Source of the DNA: JANQOH01 sp965201155
GTDB lineage: Bacteria; Pseudomonadota; Alphaproteobacteria; UBA7887
Assembly: GCA_965201155.1 (NCBI GenBank)
Contig: OZ241752.1
Coordinates: 248,001-312,000 of the forward strand
Direction: 5' to 3'
DNA: 64,000 nt
Below the pieces are notes generated by a model. That model was not told the origin of the DNA and did no database searches. It saw nothing but the letters and a program-made list of their open reading frames with translations. A program made the translations under genes and the position numbers. Positions 1-9,605 of this stretch are shown here, piece by piece. Each line of letters starts with the position of its first letter. Position 1 is the stretch's first letter.

Positions 1-150
1 GCCCTGCGCAACGGCGTCAGCCGCGAGGAGATCAGCGAAGTGCTGTTGCAGGCTGCGATCTATTGCGGTGTGCCGGCGGCCATCAGCGCATTCCGCCAGG
101 CGCGCGAGGTCTTCGATGCCATGGATGCAGAAGCCGCCGCGGAGTCATGA
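1..150 (+). CDS. pcaC: 4-carboxymuconolactone decarboxylase, 3' end only
   Basis: Only the last 49 residues and the TGA stop are in the window; the gene begins upstream. The fragment contains the stretch RNGVSREEISEVLLQAAIYC followed by GVPAAISAF, typical of the C-terminal half of PcaC in the carboxymuconolactone decarboxylase (AhpD-like) family. PcaC decarboxylates gamma-carboxymuconolactone to the beta-ketoadipate enol-lactone in protocatechuate degradation, in the cytoplasm. Family membership is clear; the exact substrate is inferred from how closely the conserved helix matches PcaC. It lies 25 bp upstream of glnS on the same strand, but no functional link is apparent. Confidence 0.75.
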   Translation, partial: ALRNGVSREEISEVLLQAAIYCGVPAAISAFRQAREVFDAMDAEAAAES

Positions 151-175
151 CTGAACATCCGCCTCCGGCGCCGCG

Positions 176-1837
<1,662 letters not shown>

Positions 1838-1908
1838 ATCATGGCCGAAAATAGCCTATTATGGGCAGACGCGGGACACCTATGCACAATTTGGTCGGAG
1901 GGGAGAAC

Positions 1909-4449
1909 ATGCGCGCATCTCGATATGTATTGGGCGCGGCTGCGCTGGCGGCAGCAGTCTGGATGCCGGCACAAGCCCAGGAGGCGGGAGGCGAGAGCAT
2001 CCGTATCGACCTGGGAGAGATTTCGGTCATCGGCACCAGGGTTCGGAATGTTGCGCAGGGCGACCTCGCGGTCCCGGTGGATGTCTACGATGTCGAGGAG
2101 ATCACAGCGACCGGCACAACGGACCTTTCCGTAGCGCTGCAGAAAGCTGCGCCGTCGTTCAATTCCAAGCGCAATTCCGGCGGCGACGGCGGCCTTTTTC
2201 ACTCTGCTGTGCTGCGTGGTATAAGTCCGGACCACACTCTGGTCCTGATCAACGGCAAACGCCGCCACAGTATTTCCTTCCCCCGCCCACTTGATGGAGC
2301 GGAGCACGGTACGACCGGCGTCGATCTGCGCGCCATTCCGGTTGCCGCGATTGAGCGAATTGAGGTTCTGCGCGACGGCGCTGCATCGCAATACGGCTCG
2401 GACGCGATTGGCGGCGTGATCAATATCGTGTTGAGGGAGAACGCGGACGAGTCGACCGCAGCCATCTATTCGGGGGTGACTCAGGAAGGCGATGGCAAAC
2501 GCGTGGGCGCGGAAGCGAATGTCGGAATTCTGGTCGGCGTGGATGGCGCGTTGAACATCACCGCCGAAGGCTACGATCAGGGCCGGATTGACCGCACGTT
2601 CGATACCAGCCATTTGGACGTCGCAGGGCCGCATGATCCGCCGATCGGCCGCCAGACAATCATGGGCGTGCCCGAATATGACGCGCGATCGGTGTTCTTC
2701 AATTTTGCGGCTCCTTCCGGCCATGAATTGGGCGAACTCTACGCCTTTGGCGGCTGGTCGGTGAGAAACGGGTTGGCGAGCGGCGCTTGGCGCGACCCGG
2801 TCTGGGCGCTGGACCGCATGACGAGTCCTGTGCACCCGGACGGGTTCCTGCCGAACGAAAAATCCACAACGGAAGACCGTTCGCTGACGGCCGGCCTGCG
2901 GTCTGTAATGGGAGATTGGGATTTCGATCTAGGCGCCGGATACGGCTCCAATACTTTCGACTTCGGCGCAAGGGACAGTATCAACGCCTCTTGGGCGGCG
3001 GGATGGCTGGCAAACCAACTCGGCCGCCACAACCGCACGCTCGCCTCGATTACGCCCGCGGAAATTATCGCAAATGCAGGGCCGATGTCCGGGGACAGCG
3101 GCGGAACGGAGTTGGAAACCTGGTCCGTCAATATGGATGTGTCCGGCGATATTTCGATGGGAAGCAACGTTATCGACGCAGCTTTCGGCGCCGAATACCG
3201 ATGGGAGAGCTTTGGCATTCGCGCTGGCGACTTTGCTTCTTACGGCTGCGGTCATCCGGGCAACCCAGGTGAGTTTCCGGCTGTAACCCTTGTTGACGGC
3301 AAGGTGGCTCAACATGACGGGCTCGCTCGATGCGGCCATCAAGGCTATCCGGGCTATTCCCCCACAAGCGCAAAATTCAGTGAGCGCGAGCGCAATAGCC
3401 AGGCTCTATGGGCGGATTTCCGCCATGATGTAACCGCCGCATGGAACGTCGAAACGGCAGTGCGCTGGGAGCATTATGAAGGCGCAGGAAACAGCCTCAC
3501 CGGTATGCTCGGCAATCGCGTGGATGTGGCACCGGGGGTATCGCTTCGCGGTACGGCGTCCACTGGCTTTCGGGCGCCCAGCCTGCCGCAGTTGGGGTTC
3601 AATACGATTTTCTTCGGAGGTGGAAATATTGAAGGCGGACTGAGCGTCAATGCCAGCTTGGAGGACGGTGCTGCAAACAGGTTTTTCGGTCTCGGTCCCA
3701 CCAGTCTGCAACATGAAACCTCCCGCAATATCAGCGCGGGCGTTGTGCTGAATCCATGGGACAGCCTCACTCTCTCCGCTGACGTGTACGGCACGGAGAT
3801 TGACGATCGTATCACTCGGGTTGAACACAAGGTAGACTGTGCAGGCGCCGATGCTGTCGCATGCGGTCTCCTGAAATCGGAGCGCAATCTGCCGACGATC
3901 AGCAATGTCAGCTTTTTCGACAATGCTGTTGATACGCGGACTGTCGGGGTAGACATCGTGGCGCGCCACGACCAGGAATTCATGAATGGTGACCTGACAT
4001 TGTCCGGCGCGCTTCACTTCAACCGAACAACAATCACCGACGGCGAGGACCGTATCGGTCCATCATTCCGCACCTTTATTGAAACCGCGCATCCGCGGCA
4101 AAAGCACCGGGTCGCCGCTGATTGGACCGACGGGCAGCTCGATGTGCATCTGGGAATGAACTATTTCGGCGAAACCACGTCTGATTGGCTGCAGCTCACA
4201 CCGGACTGCCCCGGGTTCCAGGATATCAGTGCTGCCTGGATCGGTGACGCAGCAGTAGGCTGGCGGTTCGGAACCCTGCGACTGTTGGTCGGCGTCGACA
4301 ACGTGTTCGACCAATACCCCGACGAAGTCAGCGAGGCATGCTCAGGCCTGCTGAACGGTGTTCTGGGCTGGGGTCTGCGTTACAATATGGATGCGTCCTA
4401 CGGCCTTGCCGGCCGCGTCTGGCATGCGCGCCTGGAAGCAAAGTTCTAG
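1909..4449 (+). CDS. TonB-dependent outer-membrane receptor
   Basis: An 846-residue outer-membrane active transporter. The ATG at 1909 is chosen over one 48 bp upstream because GGAGGGGAG lies just before it and the protein then opens with a signal peptide (MRASRYVLGAAALAAAVWMP, cleavage near AQA). A TonB-box-like ISVIGTR follows near residue 37. Next comes a plug domain (about 45-170) with the signatures LRGISPDHTLVLINGKRR, IERIEVLRDG and YGSDAIGGVINIV, then a long beta-barrel ending in F. The substrate cannot be read from sequence: no siderophore or cobalamin gene is adjacent, and several barrel loops are cysteine-containing. It is transcribed alone and closed by the hairpin at 4481-4524. 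Confidence 0.93.
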   Translation: MRASRYVLGAAALAAAVWMPAQAQEAGGESIRIDLGEISVIGTRVRNVAQGDLAVPVDVYDVEEITATGTTDLSVALQKAAPSFNSKRNSGGDGGLFHSAVLRGISPDHTLVLINGKRRHSISFPRPLDGAEHGTTGVDLRAIPVAAIERIEVLRDGAASQYGSDAIGGVINIVLRENADESTAAIYSGVTQEGDGKRVGAEANVGILVGVDGALNITAEGYDQGRIDRTFDTSHLDVAGPHDPPIGRQTIMGVPEYDARSVFFNFAAPSGHELGELYAFGGWSVRNGLASGAWRDPVWALDRMTSPVHPDGFLPNEKSTTEDRSLTAGLRSVMGDWDFDLGAGYGSNTFDFGARDSINASWAAGWLANQLGRHNRTLASITPAEIIANAGPMSGDSGGTELETWSVNMDVSGDISMGSNVIDAAFGAEYRWESFGIRAGDFASYGCGHPGNPGEFPAVTLVDGKVAQHDGLARCGHQGYPGYSPTSAKFSERERNSQALWADFRHDVTAAWNVETAVRWEHYEGAGNSLTGMLGNRVDVAPGVSLRGTASTGFRAPSLPQLGFNTIFFGGGNIEGGLSVNASLEDGAANRFFGLGPTSLQHETSRNISAGVVLNPWDSLTLSADVYGTEIDDRITRVEHKVDCAGADAVACGLLKSERNLPTISNVSFFDNAVDTRTVGVDIVARHDQEFMNGDLTLSGALHFNRTTITDGEDRIGPSFRTFIETAHPRQKHRVAADWTDGQLDVHLGMNYFGETTSDWLQLTPDCPGFQDISAAWIGDAAVGWRFGTLRLLVGVDNVFDQYPDEVSEACSGLLNGVLGWGLRYNMDASYGLAGRVWHARLEAKF

Positions 4450-4480
4450 GCATCGTTCGAACCCATCCCGCGCGAATGAG

Positions 4481-4524
4481 AAAGGCCGCTGGAACAACCC
4501 TGTTCCAGCGGCCTTTTCTTTTTC
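4481..4524 (+). terminator. Rho-independent terminator after the TonB receptor gene
   Basis: A perfect 16-bp stem (arms 4481-4496 and 4501-4516, core AGGCCGCTGGAACA) with a four-base loop ACCC is followed by a T-rich run to 4524. It lies 31 bp after the receptor stop codon. The stem could also stop transcripts from the opposite-strand pet/hicB unit, although the T-tract on that side is poorer. Confidence 0.92.
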
Positions 4525-4574
4525 ATCTCATGAAAAACATTCCTGCCAGGGGCGAGCCCGCCGCTTCCGCCACT

Positions 4575-4964
4575 TCACGCCGGGTCGACGATTTCCCGCG
4601 TCGCCGCCTTCTTGACAAACGCAGAGCGGGTCACGCCGCGCATACGCGCAGCCTCATCAAGCGTGTCGAGGAACCCCTTCTCGAGACTCAGATTCACGCG
4701 CACGACCCTCTGTTGGCCCCGGACGAAGGGAATCATCATGAGCGTGGCGCCCTCCGCAATATTCTCGGCAACCTGCTCGCGCACCGCCTCAAGGCCACGC
4801 GGAACCACAGGCTCACTGTCATCGAAGAACAGGCTTAACGCCTCGATCGCGTTGGGGACGACCTCATCAAAAGTGTCGGCAGCCGAAAAACACCCAAGCA
4901 CCTCAGGAAACTGAATGCCGTAAGCACTGCCAGGGTCCTTGTCGATTACGGCAACGTAATACAT
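4575..4964 (-). CDS. HicB-like antitoxin-type protein, apparently without HicA
   Basis: A 129-residue protein. The N-terminal half (MYYVAVIDKDPGSAYGIQFP, then EVLGCFSAADTFDEVVPNA) is the HicB partial-RNase-H-like antitoxin fold. The C-terminal 45 residues (VNLSLEKGFLDTLDEAARMR, then GVTRSAFVKKA) look like the ribbon-helix-helix DNA-binding segment of HicB proteins. HicB normally neutralises the small mRNase HicA and represses the hicAB operon. No HicA-sized frame with the double-stranded-RNA-binding fold lies on either side: petC begins 40 bp upstream and a terminator lies downstream. It is therefore an orphan, perhaps a regulator or a relic. A clear GAGGAGA ribosome-binding site precedes the ATG. 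Confidence 0.75.
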   Translation of the reverse strand: MYYVAVIDKDPGSAYGIQFPEVLGCFSAADTFDEVVPNAIEALSLFFDDSEPVVPRGLEAVREQVAENIAEGATLMMIPFVRGQQRVVRVNLSLEKGFLDTLDEAARMRGVTRSAFVKKAATREIVDPA

Positions 4965-5003
4965 GCTCGTCTCCTCGGATCCAGCCGGCGCGCGCCCCTT
5001 CCC

Positions 5004-5768
5004 TCACCCGCTCCGGTTCGCGTCTCGCCAGATTTTTCGCTTTGAGGCGTAGAACAGGGCGGTCAGGGCAAGAGTAAACAGCAGCACCGTCAGGCCCAGA
5101 TGCTTGCGGCGCTCCAGCGTTGGCTCCGCCGTCCAGGCAAGGAATGCCGCCACATCGCGCGCCTGCTGCGCCACTGTCGCCTCCGTGCCGTCGGCATATT
5201 CCACGTCATCGCCGTAAAGCGGCGGCGGCATTGCGATTTGATGTCCCGGGAAATAGGTGTTGTAGGTCAGCCCGTCCATGAGTTCGAAACCCTCCGGCGG
5301 GTCGTCATAGCCGGTCAGCAAGGCAGCAATATAGTCGGCGCCGCCGGCGCGGGCCTTCGCCATCAACGAAAGGTCGGGCGGCATCGCGCCGCCATTGACG
5401 GCCGCGGCCTCATTGGCGTTGCGATAGGGATTGGCGAAGCGGTCTGCCGGAACCGCAGTGCGCATGAACATCTCGCCCAGCGCGTCGGGCCCATCCTCCA
5501 CTTCATCAAGCGCGGCAATAGCCTTGATCTGCGCGTCGTCATAACCGAGGCCCGCCAGATCCCGATAGGCAACATAGTCGAGCCCGTGGCAATTCGCGCA
5601 CACTTCCACATAGACCTGCAAGCCGCGCTGGGCCTCGGCGCGGTCGAAATAGCCGAATATGCCGTCGAATGACCAGTCCAGCGCCGGCGGAACCGGCGCC
5701 TCGCCGGCCGCCCAGGCGCTCGGCGCCGCAAGCATCAGGCCGCCTGCCAGCCAGGCTCGCGCGCCCAT
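5004..5768 (-). CDS. petC: Cytochrome c1 of the ubiquinol-cytochrome c reductase
   Basis: Haem-c subunit of the bc1 complex (complex III), passing electrons from the Rieske protein to cytochrome c on the periplasmic face. The 254-residue form has a signal peptide (cleavage near AWA/AGE, residue 20), the haem attachment motif CANCH at 57-61, the axial methionine in AMPPPLYG (Met180), and a single C-terminal membrane anchor (about 223-241) ending in basic residues. The ATG at 5768 has GGAGG seven bases upstream and overlaps the petB stop as TGATG; a GTG three bases earlier is possible. Unlike Bradyrhizobium-type fbcH, cytochromes b and c1 are separate genes. Last core gene of petABC. Confidence 0.95.
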   Translation of the reverse strand: MGARAWLAGGLMLAAPSAWAAGEAPVPPALDWSFDGIFGYFDRAEAQRGLQVYVEVCANCHGLDYVAYRDLAGLGYDDAQIKAIAALDEVEDGPDALGEMFMRTAVPADRFANPYRNANEAAAVNGGAMPPDLSLMAKARAGGADYIAALLTGYDDPPEGFELMDGLTYNTYFPGHQIAMPPPLYGDDVEYADGTEATVAQQARDVAAFLAWTAEPTLERRKHLGLTVLLFTLALTALFYASKRKIWRDANRSG

Positions 5769-7051
5769 CACTTGCCCTCCTTCACGGTATCACCGTCCAG
5801 CACCGGCTCGGCGATGCTGACCGGCAGCGCCGGTCTTGGCTCGAAGCGCCCGAGCAGCGGCACCAGAACCAGGAAATGCGCAAAATAATACACTGTCGCG
5901 ATCTGCCCCAGCGTCACATATTGGAACCATTCTATGCCCTTGAACACCGGGTTGTTGGGCGGATTGGCCCCGACAACGCCAAGAATGATGCAGTCCGCCA
6001 CCAACACCCAGAACACCTGCCGGTAATAGGGCCGAAAACGTCCTGAGCGCACCGGCGAGCCGTCCAGCCACGGCAGAATGAACAGGATCAGGATGGAGGC
6101 AAGCATCAGCAGGACGCCGATCAGCTTGGCCGACAGGAACCAGACGTCGAACGTCGCCGACCGCAGGATGGCGTAGAACGGCAGGAAATACCATTCAGGC
6201 ACGATATGCGGCGGCGTCACCAGCGGGTTCGCCTCAATATAATTGTCGGGATGGCCGAGAAAATTCGGCGCGAAAAACACAAAGGCAAAGAACACGACCA
6301 GAAACACGCCCAGCCCGAACAGGTCCTTGATGGTGTAATAGGGATGGAACGGCAAGGTGTCCTTGTCGCTTTTCACGTCGATGCCGAGAGGGTTGTTGGA
6401 GCCGAAGCGGTGCAGCGCCCAGATATGCAGCACCACCAGCCCGACAATCACGAAGGGCAGCAGATAATGCAGGCTGTAGAAGCGTTGCAGCGTCGGGTTG
6501 TCGACGGAGAAACCGCCCCACAGCCACAGCACGATATCCTCGCCGATCACCGGCACTGCCGACGCCAGATTGGTGATCACCGTCGCCGCCCAGAAGCTCA
6601 TCTGCCCCCAGGGCAGCACATAACCCATGAACGCGGTGAGGATCATCAGCAGCATGATGACCACGCCCAGCCCCCACAATAACTCGCGCGGGTTCTTGTA
6701 CGAGCCGTAATAGAGGCCGCGGAACATGTGGATATAGACGACCACGAAGAAGGCCGAGGCCCCGTTGGCGTGCACATAGCGCAGCAGCCAGCCGAAATTC
6801 ACATCGCGCATGATGCGTTCGACACTGGCGAAAGCATGGTCCACATGCGGCGTGTAATGCATCGCCAGCACAATGCCGGTGACGATCTGAATGACCAGCA
6901 CGATGCCGGCAAGCGACCCGAAATTCCACCAGTAGTTCAGATTGCGGGGCGTCGGATAGGAACGGCCGACCGCATGGTCCAGCAGCGAGAAAATCGGCAG
7001 GCGGTAATCGATCCAGCGGACAACCCGCCCGCTGATGGAAGGTTCGCTCAT
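5768..7051 (-). CDS. petB: Cytochrome b of the bc1 complex
   Basis: Central membrane subunit of complex III holding haems bL and bH and both quinone sites. The protein has 427 residues. The four haem-ligand histidines are visible in two pairs spaced by 14: His94 (RYVHANG) with His108 (YIHMFRG), and His195 (SLHYLLPF) with His209 (VLHIWALH). The Qo-site motif PEWY is at about 285-288. About eight hydrophobic segments are present. The length and extra C-terminal helices fit a bacterial bc1 cytochrome b, not a b6f protein. It lies 12 bp downstream of petA and is overlapped at its end by petC, so the three are one operon. Confidence 0.97.
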   Translation of the reverse strand: MSEPSISGRVVRWIDYRLPIFSLLDHAVGRSYPTPRNLNYWWNFGSLAGIVLVIQIVTGIVLAMHYTPHVDHAFASVERIMRDVNFGWLLRYVHANGASAFFVVVYIHMFRGLYYGSYKNPRELLWGLGVVIMLLMILTAFMGYVLPWGQMSFWAATVITNLASAVPVIGEDIVLWLWGGFSVDNPTLQRFYSLHYLLPFVIVGLVVLHIWALHRFGSNNPLGIDVKSDKDTLPFHPYYTIKDLFGLGVFLVVFFAFVFFAPNFLGHPDNYIEANPLVTPPHIVPEWYFLPFYAILRSATFDVWFLSAKLIGVLLMLASILILFILPWLDGSPVRSGRFRPYYRQVFWVLVADCIILGVVGANPPNNPVFKGIEWFQYVTLGQIATVYYFAHFLVLVPLLGRFEPRPALPVSIAEPVLDGDTVKEGK

Positions 7052-7063
7052 TCTCTCGCCCCC

Positions 7064-7594
7064 TCAGCCGACCCGGATGCGCGAATCGTCAAGAAAGACA
7101 TATTCGGGCACCGGGAGGTTGTCGGGCGCCGGTCCCTTGCGAATACGGCCCGATGTATCGTAATGGGAGCCGTGGCACGGGCAGAACCAGCCGCCATAGT
7201 CCCCCGCCGTGCCCAGCGGCACGCAGCCCAGATGGGTGCACACGCCGACCAGTACGAGCCATTCATCGCGGTCAGGCTTCACACGCTCGGAATCCGCTTG
7301 CGGAGCCTTGAGGTCACTCAGGGGCACGTCGCGCGCCGCGGCAATTTCCGCCTGCGTGCGGCGGCGGATGAACAGCGGCTTGCCGCGCCACATGACGGTG
7401 ATCGACTGGCCCTCAGCTATGGGCGCCAGATCGACTTCCACGGACGCCAGCGCCAGCACGTCACGCGCCGGGTTCATCTGATCGATCAACGGCCATATGG
7501 CGGCGAGACCGCCTACGCCGGCAACCGCGCCGGTCGCCAGAAACAAAAAGTCGCGGCGCGTCTCGCCATCGGCGTGCACGCTCGTATCAGCCAT
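7064..7594 (-). CDS. petA: Rieske iron-sulfur protein of the bc1 complex
   Basis: [2Fe-2S] subunit of complex III. The 176-residue product begins with a twin-arginine-type anchor (TRRDFLFLATGAVAG, residues 12-26) that stays as the single membrane helix. The Rieske motifs are CTHLGC (ligands Cys119 and His121) and CPCHGSH (ligands Cys138 and His141), with Cys124 and Cys140 as the disulfide pair. Tat export is known for this family because the cluster is inserted before export. First gene of petABC; a promoter candidate lies at 7630-7659 and hemF is divergent. Confidence 0.96.
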   Translation of the reverse strand: MADTSVHADGETRRDFLFLATGAVAGVGGLAAIWPLIDQMNPARDVLALASVEVDLAPIAEGQSITVMWRGKPLFIRRRTQAEIAAARDVPLSDLKAPQADSERVKPDRDEWLVLVGVCTHLGCVPLGTAGDYGGWFCPCHGSHYDTSGRIRKGPAPDNLPVPEYVFLDDSRIRVG

Positions 7595-7629
7595 TCGAAG
7601 CCCCGTGATGCAATGCAGGAAAGCGCCGC

Positions 7630-7659
7630 TTTATTGCCCCGATTCCCGCCCGATGTCCA
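7630..7659 (-). promoter_or_regulatory. Candidate sigma70-type promoter of petABC
   Basis: On the minus strand TGGACA (7654-7659) is followed after 18 bp by AATAAA (7630-7635), leaving a leader of about 30 nt before the petA ATG. It lies in the 160-bp divergent region shared with hemF. Assigned by motif reading only. Confidence 0.35.
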
Positions 7660-7754
7660 GCGATACGACCCCTCGCCTTGCCGCAACCGCGTGAACCCCC
7701 CGGCGCATGGCGGTATTCTGATTTCTTCAGCTCCCCGGCGCACGGAGGAAACAG

Positions 7755-8594
7755 GTGAACGACATGCAGGACGCAGCGGCAGCATGGTTCGCCGCGCTGC
7801 GCGACGAGCTGTGCGCCACATTCGAGACGCTGGAGGACAGCCTCGCCGGCGGTCCCCATGCCGGGCGAAAGCCGGGCCGTTTTGAACGCCGGCAGTGGCA
7901 GCGGCCCGGCGGCGGCGGCGGAGTCATGTCGCTCATGCGGGGGCGCGTGTTCGAGAAAGTCGGCGTGAATGTCTCCGTCGTGCACGGCGAGTTCTCCGAA
8001 GAATTCCGCACCCGCATTCCCGGCGCCGCCGACGACCCCCGATTCTGGGCCGCCGGAATCTCTCTGGTCGCACATATGTGCTCGCCGCATATCCCGGCGG
8101 CGCACATGAACCTGCGCCATATCGTCACTACCCGCGCATGGTTCGGCGGCGGCGCCGACCTCACCCCCGCCGCGCCCGACGCCGCTGATACCGAGGCGTT
8201 CCACGCCGCATTGAAGGCCGCTTGCGACCGGCATCCCATCGCCGACTACGGCCGCTTCCAGGCTTGGTGCGACGAATACTTCTATCTGCCCCATCGCAAG
8301 GAGAGACGGGGGGTCGGCGGCATATTTTTTGACAACATGGACAGCGATGTCGGTGCTGCCTTTGCCTTCGCCCAGGATGTCGGACGGGCATTCCTGGATG
8401 TTTTCCCGCGCCTTGTCCGCCGTCATCGCGACCGCGGCTGGACGGCGGCGGAGCGCAAGCACCAGCTTGTACGCCGCGGACGTTATGTGGAGTTCAATCT
8501 CCTCCATGATCGCGGTACGCGGTTCGGCTTGGCGACGGACGGCAATGCGGAAGCGATTCTCATGTCCCTGCCCCCGGTCGCCGAATGGCCGTAA
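7755..8594 (+). CDS. hemF: Oxygen-dependent coproporphyrinogen-III oxidase
   Basis: Oxidatively decarboxylates two propionates of coproporphyrinogen III to give protoporphyrinogen IX, the aerobic step of haem synthesis, in the cytoplasm. The 279-residue protein carries the family signatures GGGGGVMSLMRGRVFEKVGV, HMNLRHI, TRAWFGGGADLTP and YVEFNLLHDRGTRFGL. Start: GGAGGAA at 7744-7750 places a GTG at 7755 in ideal position; an in-frame ATG nine bases later is the alternative. It is divergent from petABC, which needs haem, and converges on merR with only 16 bp between stops. Oxygen use agrees with the aerobic respiratory setting. Confidence 0.95.
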   Translation: MNDMQDAAAAWFAALRDELCATFETLEDSLAGGPHAGRKPGRFERRQWQRPGGGGGVMSLMRGRVFEKVGVNVSVVHGEFSEEFRTRIPGAADDPRFWAAGISLVAHMCSPHIPAAHMNLRHIVTTRAWFGGGADLTPAAPDAADTEAFHAALKAACDRHPIADYGRFQAWCDEYFYLPHRKERRGVGGIFFDNMDSDVGAAFAFAQDVGRAFLDVFPRLVRRHRDRGWTAAERKHQLVRRGRYVEFNLLHDRGTRFGLATDGNAEAILMSLPPVAEWP

Positions 8595-8610
8595 TCTGCA
8601 GCCGCCATGC

Positions 8611-9090
8611 TCACTTCCCCGCGTCGTTCAGCAGGCGGCGCATTTCTTCCAGTTCGCTGAGTACCGCGCGCAGCGCAGCACGTTGGTCGTCGGGTTCGGC
8701 GGGCTGCGCCGCAGCGGCTGGCGCTGTTTCCTCAGTGCCTTGCTCCGTGGCGTCCGGCGCGTCCTCGGCGCCGCGCTCCTGCAACACACGCACGCCGCCC
8801 TCACGAAGCACCTTCTGCACGCCGCGTATCGTATAGCCATCGACATAGAGCATATTGCGGATGCCGCGCAGCAGAACCACATCCTGCGGGCGGTAGTAGC
8901 GCCGCCCTCCGCCGCGTTTCAGCGGCTTGACCTGAGTGAATTTGGATTCCCAGAATCGCAGCACATGCTGCGGGACATCCAGTGCCTGCCCGACTTCGCC
9001 GATGGTTCGGAATGCGTCTGCGGATTTGCGCGGACGCTTTGAGTTCCCGGTCGCCGCCGCATCCCCCTGCTCCGCATCGATCACTGTCAA
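8611..9090 (-). CDS. MerR-family transcriptional regulator downstream of ihfA
   Basis: A 159-residue DNA-binding protein with an N-terminal winged helix-turn-helix of MerR type at about 28-98 (RTIGEVGQALDVPQHVLRFW, then GGGRRYYRPQDV), a low-complexity Ala/Glu-rich linker and a short C-terminal helix that could be a coiled coil. It lacks the cysteines of metal-sensing MerR members, so the effector is unknown. This gene directly after ihfA is a conserved alphaproteobacterial arrangement. The apparent start is a TTG at 9090 overlapping the ihfA stop as TTGA; a GTG two codons later is an alternative. Translation is probably coupled to ihfA. Confidence 0.85.
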   Translation of the reverse strand: MTVIDAEQGDAAATGNSKRPRKSADAFRTIGEVGQALDVPQHVLRFWESKFTQVKPLKRGGGRRYYRPQDVVLLRGIRNMLYVDGYTIRGVQKVLREGGVRVLQERGAEDAPDATEQGTEETAPAAAAQPAEPDDQRAALRAVLSELEEMRRLLNDAGK

Positions 9091-9401
9091 TCCTCGTCGG
9101 GGGTGCCGGCCGGGACGTCACCGTTGATGCGTTTCTTCAACACATTGGAAGCGCGAAATGTCACCACCCTGCGCGCCGTAATGGGAACTTCCTCCCCCGT
9201 TTTCGGGTTGCGTCCCACACGCTCCGGCTTGTGGCGCACGATAAAGTTCCCGAATGACGAGATTCTTACCGGCTCCTCGCGCTCAAGGCATTCGGCAATG
9301 GCCGTCAGAACCGACTCGACCAGCTTGGCGGACTCGTCGCGTGACAAACCGACTTCACGATAGACGGCTTCGCCGAGCTGTGTGCGCGTGATAGTCGGCA
9401 T
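9087..9401 (-). CDS. ihfA: Integration host factor subunit alpha
   Basis: 104-residue nucleoid protein of the HU/IHF family that bends DNA sharply, acting as a heterodimer with IhfB. The dimerisation helices (MPTITRTQLGEAVYREVGLS) and the DNA-contacting arm (ISSFGNFIVRHKPERVGRNP, then KTGEEVPITARRVVTFRAS) match IhfA and not HU. A strong AGGGGGGAGG ribosome-binding site precedes the ATG, and a good promoter candidate lies at 9429-9457 in an AT-rich leader region. In most relatives fabH sits immediately upstream; here it does not. merR follows with a 4-bp overlap. Confidence 0.95.
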   Translation of the reverse strand: MPTITRTQLGEAVYREVGLSRDESAKLVESVLTAIAECLEREEPVRISSFGNFIVRHKPERVGRNPKTGEEVPITARRVVTFRASNVLKKRINGDVPAGTPDED

Positions 9402-9605
9402 GTCTGTGCCTCCCCCCTGCGTCGGCTCTCCATAACGCAGACAGGAAATTCAGTCAATATCAACAGGATGCTGCGGTTTACTGAAGCAAAATAACGAATG
9501 CCAGGGAGGCACGGCCGCATAGTATGTATCAAATCAGAAAAATCATACAATATATTGTTTTATAAATAAATAACGGTATTCTTTTGAAAGAGGTTTGTTG
9601 CGGGA
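9402..9605. other. AT-rich intergenic block between plsX and ihfA, in place of fabH
   Basis: A 204-bp gap whose central part (about 9510-9600) is strikingly AT-rich compared with its GC-rich surroundings. It holds a perfect 12-bp palindrome ACAATATATTGT at 9547-9558 and the ihfA promoter candidate. No piece of a ketoacyl-ACP synthase III frame is recognisable on either strand. It is read as an ihfA promoter or regulatory region; the composition may reflect a rearrangement that removed fabH. Confidence 0.6.
9429..9457 (-). promoter_or_regulatory. Candidate promoter of ihfA-merR
   Basis: On the minus strand TTGACT (9452-9457) and TATGGA (9429-9434) are separated by 17 bp, giving a leader of about 20 nt. 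The minus-35 box matches 5 of 6 consensus bases; the minus-10 box is weaker. Confidence 0.4.

Noticed and set aside
1861..1908. Longer N-terminus for the TonB receptor
   Set aside because: The extension hides the signal peptide and has no ribosome-binding site; the ATG at 1909 has a strong one.
4575..4964. Complete hicAB toxin-antitoxin pair
   Set aside because: Only HicB is visible; no HicA-like frame fits in the 40 bp upstream or 125 bp downstream.
9305..9550. 81-residue minus-strand frame across the ihfA start and AT-rich gap
   Set aside because: It overlaps ihfA in another frame, has no family resemblance and covers the likely promoter.
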